Made by a program: the position numbers and the translations under genes. Positions 50,701 to 54,380 of a stretch of 64,000 nt of DNA are shown here, in pieces. Below the pieces are notes generated by a model. That model did not search any database and was not told the DNA's origin. It saw nothing but the letters and a program-made list of their open reading frames with translations. Source of the stretch: Vitellaria paradoxa (taxonomy: Eukaryota > Streptophyta > Magnoliopsida > Ericales > Sapotaceae); the NCBI GenBank assembly GCA_019916065.1, contig CM034243.1:25446147-25510146 (forward strand). Reading direction: 5' to 3'. How positions within the stretch are numbered: position 1 is the stretch's first letter; each line of letters starts with the position of its first letter.

Positions 50701-52163
50701 GAACTCAACTGCATTCTATCAAGGTGTTCATGCAGCAGACCCTCTACTCTCCTTCGCAAGCTTAGAGGGACAACCACCTGTACAAATATGGCATTAGAGT
50801 TCCAAATATTGCACACACAAATGGAATTGCCATAGCAAAACATAGAATGGGATTCTTATAAAGCAATCAGAACCTATTACCTCTCTTTGAGGTCGCTTTT
50901 CATCAAGATCTGGCCTATAGTTGGGAAGAGGAACCTTGCTCGCAACCACCACTTTCCCATACATCTCGCTAAAGTGGAATATGACCGTGTAAGGTGAAAA
51001 ATCACAGGGATAATAGAGCATTTCAAAACTTAACCCAAAAAAAAAAAAAAAAACCATGTTAAGTTAAATGGTTACTTACCAATAAAGCCCCATCCTTTTG
51101 GCGAGGTTAGATATTTGTTCATAGTCTCTCCTGTCTCTTTTATCTCTGGACACAATTTCCTGGTCTTTTTCATTGCGTAATAGCAAGCTAAGTTTCCATT
51201 TCCACTCATCAATGTTGGCCACTGAGGAAGTCGCCTACCATAGATACCATATTTCAGAAAAACAAATTTCACCACTTTTTAGCATCAAATGTCTGAATTC
51301 CACAAAAACCAATGAAAACTTGTGCAGGTACCAACATACATAGATAGGCACATCAACATACGGGTTAATTGGTCTGCCTACTAAATAAAAATGCAGTTGC
51401 ACGTACATTTTTAGAAAAACATGCTGCCACCAAGAATATTACTGGAAACTTTATAAATTTCAACAGCCTTATAATAACTTACTTCAATGGGAACTGAATA
51501 TGTTCATCTGGCCCTTGCAGAGATATTAGCTTTTCCGTCTTAAATTTAAAAAAAAAAAAAAAAAAAATCTTTCCAGTAAACCTAAGGGGCCAAGACAATT
51601 ACTTGGCTCGGTTAAGCTGAGCTGAGCTTCCCATTTCCCAGAAACCCAGACACCTCTCCTCAATTTAGCCTAAAACAAATGTCATAGATTGAGCTGAATT
51701 TTCCAGAATAGCAAGAAGTACCAAAGCCAAAATCCCATTTTTTTTTTCTTCTGTTCTCCTCCACTTAACACAAGTACACAACTGAATTATGAGTAAATAG
51801 ATAGTTTCACACCTTCATTATATTTATACATCCACATCCAGCACATGCCTACAGACTAAACCCGCATAAGTGAAGTAATTTGATTTCAACGAAAAGAAAA
51901 AGAAAGACCTTGTGATTGTCGTAATCGCAATCATACTCATCGTCAGAGAACTGCTCGACGGCGTAGCCGCAAAATGCTCGGCGTGGCGAGAATAGGGAAT
52001 TGAATAAAGTTCCGCTAAGATAGACAAAGCCATTTTTGGAGCTCGGAACTCCAAACAAGTCGTGATTGGTCCCCCTTCCAATTGCAAATCTTTGAGTCCA
52101 CAGCACACCATCTGGCGAAGATCTTTTGCCGAATGCTAAGAGAAACCCTATTCTGGAATGCAT
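4995..52163 (-). CDS. DExH3/DExH5: DExH-box ATP-dependent RNA helicase, DExH3/DExH5 type (3' end outside window)
   Basis: Superfamily 2 RNA helicase of the DEAH/RHA group, likely unwinding RNA with ATP in an organelle or the nucleus. Eighteen exons join in phase: 51909-52163, 51080-51234, 50881-50968, 50541-50777, 44054-44149, 41733-41921, 41497-41656, 41273-41403, 40494-40664, 26002-26274, 25253-25447, 23660-23863, 22704-22773, 22421-22569, 12265-12573, 12116-12175, 5197-5349, 4995-5105. They give 1002 codons with no stop, and every intron is GT..AG. Motifs: I, GETGCGKT, residues 283-290; II, DEIH, 384-387; III, SAT, 416-418; [10 protein letters not shown] near 542; [12 protein letters not shown] near 602-612; [10 protein letters not shown], 650-657. 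HA2 follows at about 720-830 and an OB fold at about 870-965. Residues 1-66 are basic and poor in acids, like a transit peptide. Family members run about 1200 residues, so about 200 C-terminal residues lie beyond the left edge. Sequence recall places it with Arabidopsis DExH3/DExH5, which I cannot separate. The host gene is intact although its introns hold many transposons. Confidence 0.95.
5197..5349 (-). CDS. DExH3/DExH5: Helicase exon 17 (residues 915-965)
   Basis: Acceptor TTCAG|AAT, donor TTCAG|GTAATT, 51 codons. OB-fold signature: [20 protein letters not shown], then [12 protein letters not shown] and LFGG. Confidence 0.94.
5468..5739 (+). repeat. 5' LTR of copia B
   Basis: Starts TGTTGGATAGTTAGG and ends CTTTCA directly before the primer site. 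Confidence 0.9.
5740..5751 (+). other. Primer-binding site of copia B (initiator Met tRNA)
   Basis: TGGTATCAGAGC, the complement of the initiator methionine tRNA 3' end used by plant copia elements, with no gap from the LTR. Confidence 0.9.
5773..10182 (+). pseudogene. Broken gag-pol of copia B
   Basis: Gag starts at the ATG at 5773 ([17 protein letters not shown] near 5920). It is interrupted by a TGA at 6013, a TAG near 6146 and a frameshift in a run of A near 6424-6432. The zinc knuckle near 6600-6640 reads [15 protein letters not shown], so its first cysteine is lost. Protease [12 protein letters not shown] is near 6895, pre-integrase YRLGHPSF near 7285, and integrase near 7450-7900 with several stops. 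Reverse transcriptase runs from about 8640 to 9360, and its catalytic box reads HVDD instead of YVDD near 9230. RNase H spans about 9540-10170. The protein cannot be functional. Confidence 0.9.
10191..10479 (+). repeat. 3' LTR of copia B
   Basis: Starts TGACGAATAGTTAGG after the purine tract and ends AATTTCA before the target duplication. It carries a 17-bp internal duplication (a second CATAGTTA block near 10314-10336) absent from the 5' LTR. Confidence 0.9.
10485..12115. other. Rest of intron 16, no gene seen
   Basis: AT-rich sequence. It holds a run of about 22 T followed by about 10 G at 11497-11526 and otherwise nothing I recognise. Confidence 0.5.
12116..12175 (-). CDS. DExH3/DExH5: Helicase exon 16 (residues 895-914)
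   Basis: 60-bp exon found by similarity: acceptor TGCAG|CAC, donor ATGGG|GTAAGT. It encodes [20 protein letters not shown], 20 residues of the OB fold. Confidence 0.9.
12265..12573 (-). CDS. DExH3/DExH5: Helicase exon 15 (residues 792-894)
   Basis: Acceptor TTCAG|TTG, donor GTAGTG|GTGGGA, 103 codons. HA2 end: [20 protein letters not shown], then [20 protein letters not shown] and [19 protein letters not shown]. Confidence 0.95.
12574..13067. other. Intron 14 start (exon 15 side), no gene seen
   Basis: Contains two near-identical short direct repeats near 12690-12745 and 12748-12800 (GGACAAgTGGTAgGCTTCAA with AATACAATGAAAATTG). No coding similarity. Confidence 0.5.
13073..13335 (-). repeat. 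3' LTR of copia A
   Basis: 263 bp. On the plus strand it starts TGTAGCATAATTGG and ends GGTTTATCTTCA. Confidence 0.93.
13308..17862 (-). pseudogene. Gag-pol of copia A, nearly complete but broken
   Basis: Gag begins at the ATG at 17862 ([19 protein letters not shown]). Then follow a CCHC knuckle [14 protein letters not shown] near 17090, protease [10 protein letters not shown] near 16760-16790, pre-integrase [10 protein letters not shown] near 16350, and integrase from HSDIWGPS near 16190 with [10 protein letters not shown] and a [11 protein letters not shown] box, which together provide the D,D,E triad. Reverse transcriptase has YVDDII near 14280, and RNase H has [14 protein letters not shown] near 13800. 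Damage: a TGA at 15781-15783 replaces an Arg codon just after the integrase core, there are TAGs at 15181-15183 and near 15070 in a Gln/Asn-rich spacer, and single-base losses near 14607 and near 14457 shift the frame. The last frame reads through the purine tract and stops inside the 3' LTR at 13308. Confidence 0.93.
18058..18069 (-). other. Primer-binding site of copia A
   Basis: Minus-strand TGGTATCAGAGC directly next to the 5' LTR, matching initiator methionine tRNA. Confidence 0.92.
18070..18332 (-). repeat. 5' LTR of copia A
   Basis: 263 bp, differing from the 3' LTR at three positions (near 18162, 18259 and 18295). It ends in TG..CA and is followed by the GAAGA target copy. Confidence 0.93.
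18338..20449. other. Intron 14 middle part, possible non-autonomous DNA element
   Basis: No gene. Between about 18715 and 19830, clusters of GGGTT/AACCC words occur at both ends (18770-18850 and 19690-19805), as in some plant DNA-transposon derivatives, but I could not define terminal repeats. A further LINE 3'-end-like motif (AAAGCCTTAATCTCAGACTAG near 20410-20430, then TTGGGGTCAGC) precedes the RTE insertion. Confidence 0.35.
20465..21178 (-). mobile_element. 5'-truncated RTE-type LINE
   Basis: The minus strand encodes the C-terminal end of a plant RTE-clade non-LTR polyprotein. [14 protein letters not shown] is near 21160, [19 protein letters not shown] near 20970, then a TGA, then [20 protein letters not shown] near 20890 and [12 protein letters not shown] near 20710, finishing near 20600. 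The 3' end is the short repeat TTGG(TTTGG)n with no poly(A), as expected for RTE. The bases AGTCCGTTACCAAAC occur at both ends (20450-20464 and 21179-21193), a 15-bp target duplication. Only the last about 714 bp were inserted, typical of 5' truncation during target-primed reverse transcription. Confidence 0.85.
21194..22420. other. Intron 14 end (exon 14 side), no gene seen
   Basis: AT-rich with no recognisable coding similarity on either strand. Confidence 0.5.
22421..22569 (-). CDS. DExH3/DExH5: Helicase exon 14 (residues 742-791)
   Basis: Acceptor ATCAG|GAA, donor GAT|GTAAGT. The 149 bp encode the HA2 core [20 protein letters not shown], then [15 protein letters not shown] 9.8-kb intron with two transposons follows. 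Confidence 0.94.
22704..22773 (-). CDS. DExH3/DExH5: Helicase exon 13 (residues 719-742)
   Basis: 70-bp exon with no long open frame of its own, found by family similarity: acceptor TACAG|GTC, donor CTTG|GTGTGT. It encodes [20 protein letters not shown], then TDL and one base of Gly742, the winged-helix/HA2 start. Confidence 0.9.
22774..23069. other. Intron 12 sequence, nothing recognised
   Basis: Short AT-rich stretch next to exon 13. Confidence 0.5.
23085..23530 (+). pseudogene. L1-type LINE relic (zinc-binding tail of reverse transcriptase)
   Basis: After a run of A at 23076-23091 the plus strand reads [18 protein letters not shown], then SWAKEL. This is the C-x2-C...H-x4-H/C pattern of the zf-RVT domain at the end of plant L1 ORF2. 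Stops then accumulate, and the region ends with an AATAATATGCTTATTTATTTATCAA stretch resembling the 3' end of these LINEs. It is antisense to the helicase gene. Confidence 0.55.
23660..23863 (-). CDS. DExH3/DExH5: Helicase exon 12 (residues 651-718), motif VI
   Basis: Acceptor TGCAG|AGA, donor GGCT|GTAAGT, 68 codons. It begins RRGRAGR, which completes motif VI with its arginine finger, and continues through [20 protein letters not shown]. Confidence 0.95.
23864..24429. other. Intron 11 part, nothing recognised
   Basis: AT-rich sequence with an eight-G run near 23973-23980. No gene. Confidence 0.5.
24430..25130 (-). pseudogene. L1-type LINE relic in intron 11
   Basis: The minus strand carries a decayed end of plant L1 ORF2. 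[19 protein letters not shown] is near 25020. [19 protein letters not shown] zinc-binding motif (C-x2-C...H-x4-C) followed by [18 protein letters not shown] is near 24740-24630. An alanine/leucine-rich tail with [13 protein letters not shown] is near 24520. At least eight in-frame stops are present. It runs in the same direction as the host gene. Confidence 0.6.
25253..25447 (-). CDS. DExH3/DExH5: Helicase exon 11 (residues 586-650), motif V
   Basis: Acceptor CACAG|AGA, donor CGGCAA|GTAAGT, 65 codons. Motif [14 protein letters not shown] is followed by [16 protein letters not shown] and the start of motif VI at the exon end (ASARQ). Confidence 0.95.
25448..26001. other. Intron 10, nothing recognised
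   Basis: 554 bp of AT-rich intron without repeats or coding similarity that I can see. Confidence 0.55.
26002..26274 (-). CDS. DExH3/DExH5: Helicase exon 10 (residues 495-585), motif IV
   Basis: Acceptor CGCAG|GAT, donor GAACAA|GTAAGA, 91 codons. It includes [18 protein letters not shown], the motif IV region [10 protein letters not shown] and [13 protein letters not shown]. Confidence 0.94.
26275..26754. other. Intron 9 end next to exon 10, nothing recognised
   Basis: Short open frames occur here on both strands (for example 26448-26654), but none resembles a known family. Confidence 0.5.
26760..27025 (-). repeat. 3' LTR of copia C
   Basis: 266 bp, adjacent to the purine tract on its right and the GTATC target copy on its left. 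Confidence 0.92.
27026..31357 (-). pseudogene. Broken gag-pol of copia C
   Basis: Gag starts at the ATG at 31357 ([10 protein letters not shown], then [15 protein letters not shown] near 31240). The CCHC knuckle ([16 protein letters not shown]) is near 30560-30510, protease [12 protein letters not shown] near 30285-30250, and pre-integrase near 29870-29780. The integrase core has HSDIWGRS near 29700, [11 protein letters not shown] near 29510 and [11 protein letters not shown] near 29400. Reverse transcriptase is split at 28332 by a stop and has YVDDIIVT near 27985. RNase H has [15 protein letters not shown] near 27490 and CDNKSAINI near 27270. Stops or shifts lie near 30968, 30770, 29790, 29364, 28331, 27825 and 27320. 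Confidence 0.92.
31542..31553 (-). other. Primer-binding site of copia C
   Basis: Minus-strand TGGTATCAGAGC against the 5' LTR. Confidence 0.9.
31554..31820 (-). repeat. 5' LTR of copia C
   Basis: 267 bp, one base longer than its partner owing to CC versus C near 31648. Confidence 0.92.
31826..32188. other. Intron 9 spacer between two copia elements
   Basis: AT-rich with a repeated AACAAATATxAxGG...AATTATGTGATTAGACTAAT unit at about 31880-31930 and 31938-31992. No coding similarity. Confidence 0.45.
33028..35529 (+). pseudogene. Gag-pol relic of copia F
   Basis: Gag starts near an ATG at 33028 (MASGSS) with [10 protein letters not shown], a stop, then [14 protein letters not shown] near 33150. 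The zinc knuckle and protease are missing. Integrase begins near 33700, with [18 protein letters not shown] near 33835-33890, and has an internal tandem duplication at 34041-34740. Reverse transcriptase is visible near 35130-35460 ([15 protein letters not shown] near 35270; [19 protein letters not shown] near 35415), followed after a deletion by the RNase H end [11 protein letters not shown] near 35480. Stops occur throughout. Confidence 0.75.
34041..34740 (+). repeat. Imperfect tandem duplication of about 352 bp in the integrase of copia F
   Basis: ATCTTGCTCTCAAACTCCAC at 34041 recurs as ATCTTGCCCTCAAACTCCAC at 34393. The match continues through TTGTTATTTCAGAT, CATTTCCCTGAAGTCTA, CACTTAATTAATA, ATCTCACA and TTGATxGTAG...TCGA in the same order with the same spacing. 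The two copies have since diverged. Confidence 0.75.
36128..38115 (+). pseudogene. Gag-protease-integrase relic of copia G
   Basis: Gag starts at the ATG at 36128. [20 protein letters not shown] is near 36210, and [20 protein letters not shown] near 36330. A 95-bp duplication in gag occurs at 36419-36608, and gag continues to [10 protein letters not shown], where a stop lies at 36777. A degenerate zinc knuckle is near 36990-37060, protease [13 protein letters not shown] near 37268 with Asn in place of the catalytic Asp, pre-integrase [10 protein letters not shown] near 37655, and integrase [16 protein letters not shown] near 37880. Many stops and shifts. Confidence 0.75.
36419..36608 (+). repeat. 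95-bp tandem duplication in gag of copia G
   Basis: GCAAAGAGAATTGGGAGTAT starts at 36419 and again at 36514. The two units match except for scattered substitutions, such as CTGC/CGGC and ACTT/ACTC. Confidence 0.85.
38116..39954 (+). mobile_element. Truncated Ty1/copia element H in intron 9
   Basis: A putative 5' LTR (38116-38305, starting TGTCAAAGATATGG, ending GTTTACA) is followed by the primer site TGGTATCAAAGC at 38306-38317. A gag and protease relic follows, and similarity stops at about 39950. It appears inserted into the integrase of element G, but no return to G sequence is seen on its right side, so the right part of both is lost. Confidence 0.65.
38738..39954 (+). pseudogene. Gag-protease relic of copia H
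   Basis: Gag starts at the ATG at 38738 ([10 protein letters not shown]), with a TGA near 38801 and a shift near 38845. After these comes [20 protein letters not shown], then [19 protein letters not shown] near 38950. The zinc knuckle [18 protein letters not shown] is near 39515, and the protease-like [12 protein letters not shown] near 39790. The frame ends at 39952-39954. Gag resembles those of F and G, placing all three in one lineage. Confidence 0.8.
39955..40493. other. Intron 9 start next to exon 9, nothing recognised
   Basis: Unique-looking AT-rich intron sequence. Confidence 0.5.
40494..40664 (-). CDS. DExH3/DExH5: Helicase exon 9 (residues 438-494)
   Basis: Acceptor TTTAG|GGC, donor TTGAG|GTATGG, 57 codons starting GFTYPV and running through [14 protein letters not shown] to QITSLVE. 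It links the two RecA lobes. A 14.2-kb intron follows. Confidence 0.94.
40665..41272. other. Intron 8, nothing recognised
   Basis: 608 bp with a short TA run near 41109-41118. No gene. Confidence 0.55.
41273..41403 (-). CDS. DExH3/DExH5: Helicase exon 8 (residues 394-437), motif III
   Basis: Acceptor ATCAG|ACT, donor TTCCA|GTAAGC. It completes codon 394 as Asp, reads [14 protein letters not shown], then [17 protein letters not shown] (motif III SAT), ending IHIP. Confidence 0.94.
41497..41656 (-). CDS. DExH3/DExH5: Helicase exon 7 (residues 341-394), motif II
   Basis: Acceptor GACAG|GTT, donor GAAG|GTGCAA, 53 codons plus one base. It contains [12 protein letters not shown] (motif Ib) and the Walker B/DEAH box [12 protein letters not shown]. 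Confidence 0.95.
41733..41921 (-). CDS. DExH3/DExH5: Helicase exon 6 (residues 278-340), motif I
   Basis: Acceptor GATAG|GTT, donor ATCA|GTGAGC, 63 codons. It contains the Walker A motif [15 protein letters not shown] and motif Ia [16 protein letters not shown] of the ATP-binding RecA lobe. Confidence 0.95.
41922..42822. other. Intron 5, part next to exon 6
   Basis: No coding similarity. TTAGATGTTAGAACCCATAA and TTCTAACCTGGCTACCCATA near 42500-42560 are not repeated elsewhere. Confidence 0.45.
42823..43163 (-). mobile_element. TRIM (terminal-repeat retrotransposon in miniature) in intron 5
   Basis: Two direct repeats of about 130 bp (42823-42951 and 43032-43163) share GAG/AAGGAG, CTTAA, CCATC, TATAxGGxxGAxA, ACTTTTCTCATG and GCCGATGTxAGACAATTT in order. 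The interior is only 80 bp. It holds, on the minus strand, a primer-like TGGTATTAGAG (complement at 43021-43031) next to the right repeat and a purine tract (complement of GCCCCCTCACGCTGG at 42952) next to the left one. On the minus strand the repeat begins TGTTAAAAATTGTCTCACAT, then CGG, a form seen in several plant TRIMs. The ends on the right have mutated (ATA for ACA), and no target duplication remains. Confidence 0.75.
43164..44053. other. Intron 5, part next to exon 5, nothing recognised
   Basis: AT-rich sequence with no gene or repeat family seen. Confidence 0.5.
44054..44149 (-). CDS. DExH3/DExH5: Helicase exon 5 (residues 246-277)
   Basis: Acceptor GGCAG|GAA, donor ATCAG|GTTTGA, 32 codons: ESPEG ... 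[12 protein letters not shown] ... IARNQ. This is the Q-like lead-in to motif I. It is separated from exon 4 by a 6.4-kb intron with transposons. Confidence 0.92.
44150..44517. other. Intron 4, part next to exon 5, nothing recognised
   Basis: AT-rich sequence up to the solo LTR. Confidence 0.5.
44523..45112 (+). mobile_element. Solo LTR with perfect target duplication in intron 4
   Basis: A 590-bp block starts TGTAAGGACCCGGACC and ends CTTATCCAGCACA. The five bases CAGAA occur just before it (44518-44522) and just after it (45113-45117). It contains a promoter-like TATATAAA at 44925-44932 followed by a CT-rich stretch, has a higher G+C content than the surrounding intron, and shows no second LTR, primer site or pol. 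This is what recombination between two LTRs of a full element leaves behind. The start motif resembles gypsy LTRs. The open frame at 44497-44814 lies inside it and is not a gene. Confidence 0.82.
45118..47805. other. Intron 4 middle, possible decayed gypsy LTR
   Basis: Mostly AT-rich and featureless. From about 46070 (TGTAATGACCCGTATTT) to about 46480 (GTATGCCCGCTCACAGACC) the wording resembles a decayed Ty3/gypsy LTR, but no partner, target duplication or primer site is visible, so this is weak. The open frame at 47301-47630 has no family resemblance. Confidence 0.3.
47806..48560 (-). pseudogene. L1-type LINE relic, minus strand, in intron 4
   Basis: The minus strand near 48420-48280 reads, across stops and frame changes, [14 protein letters not shown] and later [10 protein letters not shown], which are typical of the L1 ORF2 linker before the zinc-binding tail. 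Its low end has a GTAATGAAATTTCTTTATTT, then ACCCCCCCCC, then an A/G-rich tail (complement of 47806-47843), the usual 3' terminus of plant L1 copies. No intact frame. Confidence 0.5.
48600..49030 (+). pseudogene. LINE 3' end with poly(A), plus strand, in intron 4
   Basis: The plus strand ends with CTTGATGCTTTGATAAAATT, then TTTGTTACTT and a run of about 15 A and an AAT repeat (48979-49030), the standard 3' end of plant L1 LINEs. Upstream [17 protein letters not shown] near 48820 resembles the tail of such ORF2 proteins. It lies head to head with the minus-strand relic at 47806-48560. Confidence 0.5.
49031..50540. other. Intron 4, part next to exon 4
   Basis: No gene. It has a T-run joined to a G-run at 49868-49892 and a short AG repeat near 50410. 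The open frame at 49442-49765 is AT-rich and matches no family. Confidence 0.5.
50541..50777 (-). CDS. DExH3/DExH5: Helicase exon 4 (residues 167-245)
   Basis: Acceptor TACAG|GTG, donor GGCAG|GTATCT, 79 codons. It begins [15 protein letters not shown], passes through a variable acidic and Ser/Thr-rich linker, and ends in the conserved [18 protein letters not shown] block ahead of the helicase core. Confidence 0.93.
50881..50968 (-). CDS. DExH3/DExH5: Helicase exon 3 (residues 137-166)
   Basis: Acceptor TTTAG|CGA, donor GAGAG|GTAATA. The 88 bp complete the split codon 137 (Cys) and encode [20 protein letters not shown] and the following DEKRPQRE, a conserved family signature. Confidence 0.92.
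51080..51234 (-). CDS. DExH3/DExH5: Helicase exon 2 (residues 86-137)
   Basis: Acceptor GGTAG|GCG, donor TATTG|GTAAGT, leaving two bases of codon 137. It encodes the family-specific stretch WKWKLSLLL ... [14 protein letters not shown] ... AKRMGLY. In another frame the same bases also look open, but only this frame joins its neighbours. Confidence 0.9.
51235..51908. other. Intron 1, nothing recognised
   Basis: 674 bp with an A-run at 51547-51566. No gene. Confidence 0.55.
51909..52163 (-). CDS. DExH3/DExH5: Helicase exon 1 (residues 1-85)
   Basis: The start is the only in-frame ATG of the open stretch. The frame stays open upstream to about 52271 but has no other ATG. The leader is rich in Arg, Ser, Phe and Gly, then the conserved acidic block [16 protein letters not shown] ends the exon, as in plant DExH3/5 proteins. 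The donor is AAG|GTCTTT, a weak match to the usual GTAAGT. Confidence 0.9.
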
Positions 52164-52313
52164 ACTGATGAATGAAGTTGGGGCATAGCGGTGTTCTTCG
52201 CTGAGACACTCACAGTTTGGCTTCAGCGCAAAGCAGCGACGTCGCGGTTGCTGGTGCGCGCGTGGCGGCAATTGGGGAAAATTTCCGTGTACAAAATTGG
52301 CGTGCCCAAAATG
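52164..52313 (-). promoter_or_regulatory. 5' leader and core promoter region of the helicase gene
   Basis: Only about 150 bp separate the start codon from the foldback element. This stretch is GC-rich (GCGCGCGTGGCGGC on the plus strand) and has a CGACGTCG near 52232-52239, a palindrome with the ACGT core bound by plant bZIP factors. No clear TATA box is visible, so the transcription start cannot be placed. Confidence 0.45.
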
Positions 52314-53759
52314 GAAGCGGGGGTGCTAACATCGGCATTTGCTGGCAGCCGGCTGACATTGAACGCTCGTCGCACGATGCGCGGCTCTTTGATCCAACGG
52401 CCAAGGTCAACGCCAAGGGGCCAAGCACCAAAAGCAAACAACTTTTTTGTTTCCTTTTTTTTTTGGTTTCGTTTTTTTTTTTTTTCGTGAAACTTGAATT
52501 GCAACTAAATTTTTATATTTATTTTTTTCGTTCAAATATAATTTAAATGGTAGTCTCAAAAAAAGAAATATAGTTTAAATGGTAAAAATGTATTTAAGTT
52601 ACTGGTTTGATGTAATAATTATATTAAATATTAAAATATTTAAAAATAAAATTTATCAATATAATTAAAATATTATAATAAAAATTTATTTATTATAAAA
52701 CTTTTTAAAATTCAGGTAACAATGTTTCTCCAATAACATTTTTTCCTAAATACAGTATCGCGCGATGCTGCTGCAACCAAATTTTTACTTTTATTTTTTC
52801 TGTTCAAATATAGTTTAAATGGTAGTCTCAAAAAAAGAAATATAGTTTAAATGGTAAAATTGTATTTAAGTTACTAGCTTGATGTAATAATTATATTAAA
52901 TATTAAAATATTTAAAAATAAAATTTATCAATATAATTAAAATATTATAATAAAAGTTCATTTATTATAAAACTTTTTAAAATTCAGATAACAATGTTTC
53001 TCTAATAACATTTTTTCCTAAGCACAGCATCGCACGATGCTGTGCTTAGGAAAAAATGTTATTAGAGAAATTATATTACTTTTTTTTTTTTGTTCAAATA
53101 TAGTTTAAATGGTAGTCTCAAAAAAAAAGAAATATAATTTAAATGGTAAAAATATTATTAGAGAAACATTGTGTGCGATGTTCTATTTAGGAAAAAATGT
53201 TATTGGAGAAATATTGTTACCTGAATTTTAAAAAGTTTTATAATTTCTCTACTAATATTTTTGCCTAAACACAACATCTCTACTAACATTTTTTCTTAAA
53301 CACAGCATCGCGCGATGCTGTGTTTAGGAAAAAATATTATTAGAGAAACATTGTTACGTGAATTTTAAAAAGTTTTATAATAAATAAGTTTTTATTATAA
53401 TATTTTAATTATATTAATAAATTTTATTTTTAAATATTTTAATATTTAATATAATTATTACATCAAACCAGTAACTTAAACACATTTTTACCATTTAAAA
53501 TATATTTCCTTTTTTGAGACTATCATTTAAATTATATTTGAAAAAAAATAAAAGTAAAAATTTGGTTGCAATTCAAGTTTCACAAAAAAAAAACAAAACA
53601 AAACCAAAAAAAAAAAAAAAGAAACAAAAAAGTTACTTGCTTCCAGTGCTTGGCCCCTTGGCGTTGGCCTTGGCCGTTGGATAAAAAAATCGCACATCGT
53701 GTGGCGAGCATTCAATGTCAGCCGGCTGACAGCATATGCCGATGTTAGCCCCTCGCTTC
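52314..53759. mobile_element. Foldback (long inverted-repeat) element next to the gene start
   Basis: The left arm from 52314 (GAAGCGGGGGTGCTAACATC) and the complement of the right arm ending at 53759 (GAAGCGAGGGGCTAACATC) match over about 450 bp. The match covers the GCAGCCGGCTGAC palindrome, the CCAACGGCCAAGG block, GCCAAGGGGCCAAGCAC, poly(T/A) tracts, the TTTAAATGGTA words and the AT-rich block up to GCGCGATGC. Inside the left arm the AT-rich unit (52490-52765) is repeated at 52766-53063, and a partial unit follows at 53080-53230. No protein is encoded. The short open frames at both ends are reading-frame shadows of the arms. Confidence 0.8.
52997..53070. repeat. Perfect 74-bp hairpin inside the foldback element
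   Basis: Two 36-base arms, centred on CA in GCATCGCACGATGC, are exact complements (left arm begins TTTCTCTAATAACATTTTTT; right arm ends GTTATTAGAGAAA). Close relatives of the apex occur near 52757-52766 and 53304-53325. Confidence 0.85.
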
Positions 53760-54380
53760 CGCCCAAAAGAGCCTCAAACAGCTTACGCTGTCGGGAGTGA
53801 GAAAAAAGTGGTAAAATTTGATAGAAGTTGTCAATTTGTAATTAATTCTTAGAAATTCCTAGTATTTGTCAATGATTTGCAGTGTTTCAAACAAAATTAA
53901 TTTCTTTTTATTTTTTAAAAAATTGTATATAAAAATACTTTTGGTAAATTTATTTTTCGTTTTTTAAAAAGTTTTAGTGAGGGGTCACATCCTTTGCATG
54001 GAAGCAGGCGCCCCATATTAGAAACGAATGATAAAATGTTTATTGAAAGTGCCAATATAGTTGGTTTGCAGTAAAATACATTTAAAATCATGCACAAAAA
54101 AATCATTAGTTACAAATAACGTTAAAACATATGAAAAATATTAAGAAAAAATAAATGTTTAAGAAGATTGTTGGAAAATTAAGATTAATAAATGTAGAAC
54201 AATATAGAAATCAAAAAAGAGAACTTCATGCAAACAATTTTATAATTGATTGTGTGTGGGGGCTGGGCTTGTATATGCAAATACTTTTTTATTGGGATAT
54301 GAAACGACTCTCTTTATTCACTATTATTTTTAATTACATTCATGTCAAATTTATTTATAAAGTATAACAAAAGTACAATG
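53760..54380. other. Spacer between foldback element and Helitron-like block
   Basis: AT-rich sequence. No gene or repeat recognised. Confidence 0.5.

Noticed and set aside
51849..52271. Longer N-terminus of the helicase starting at 52271
   Set aside because: The codon there is TTG, not ATG. The first in-frame ATG is at 52163, and family members start with a comparable short leader.
52191..52546. Open frames of about 100 codons on both strands upstream of the helicase
   Set aside because: They lie in the arms of the foldback element, are partly homopolymer-coded, and are mirrored in the other arm. No family resemblance.
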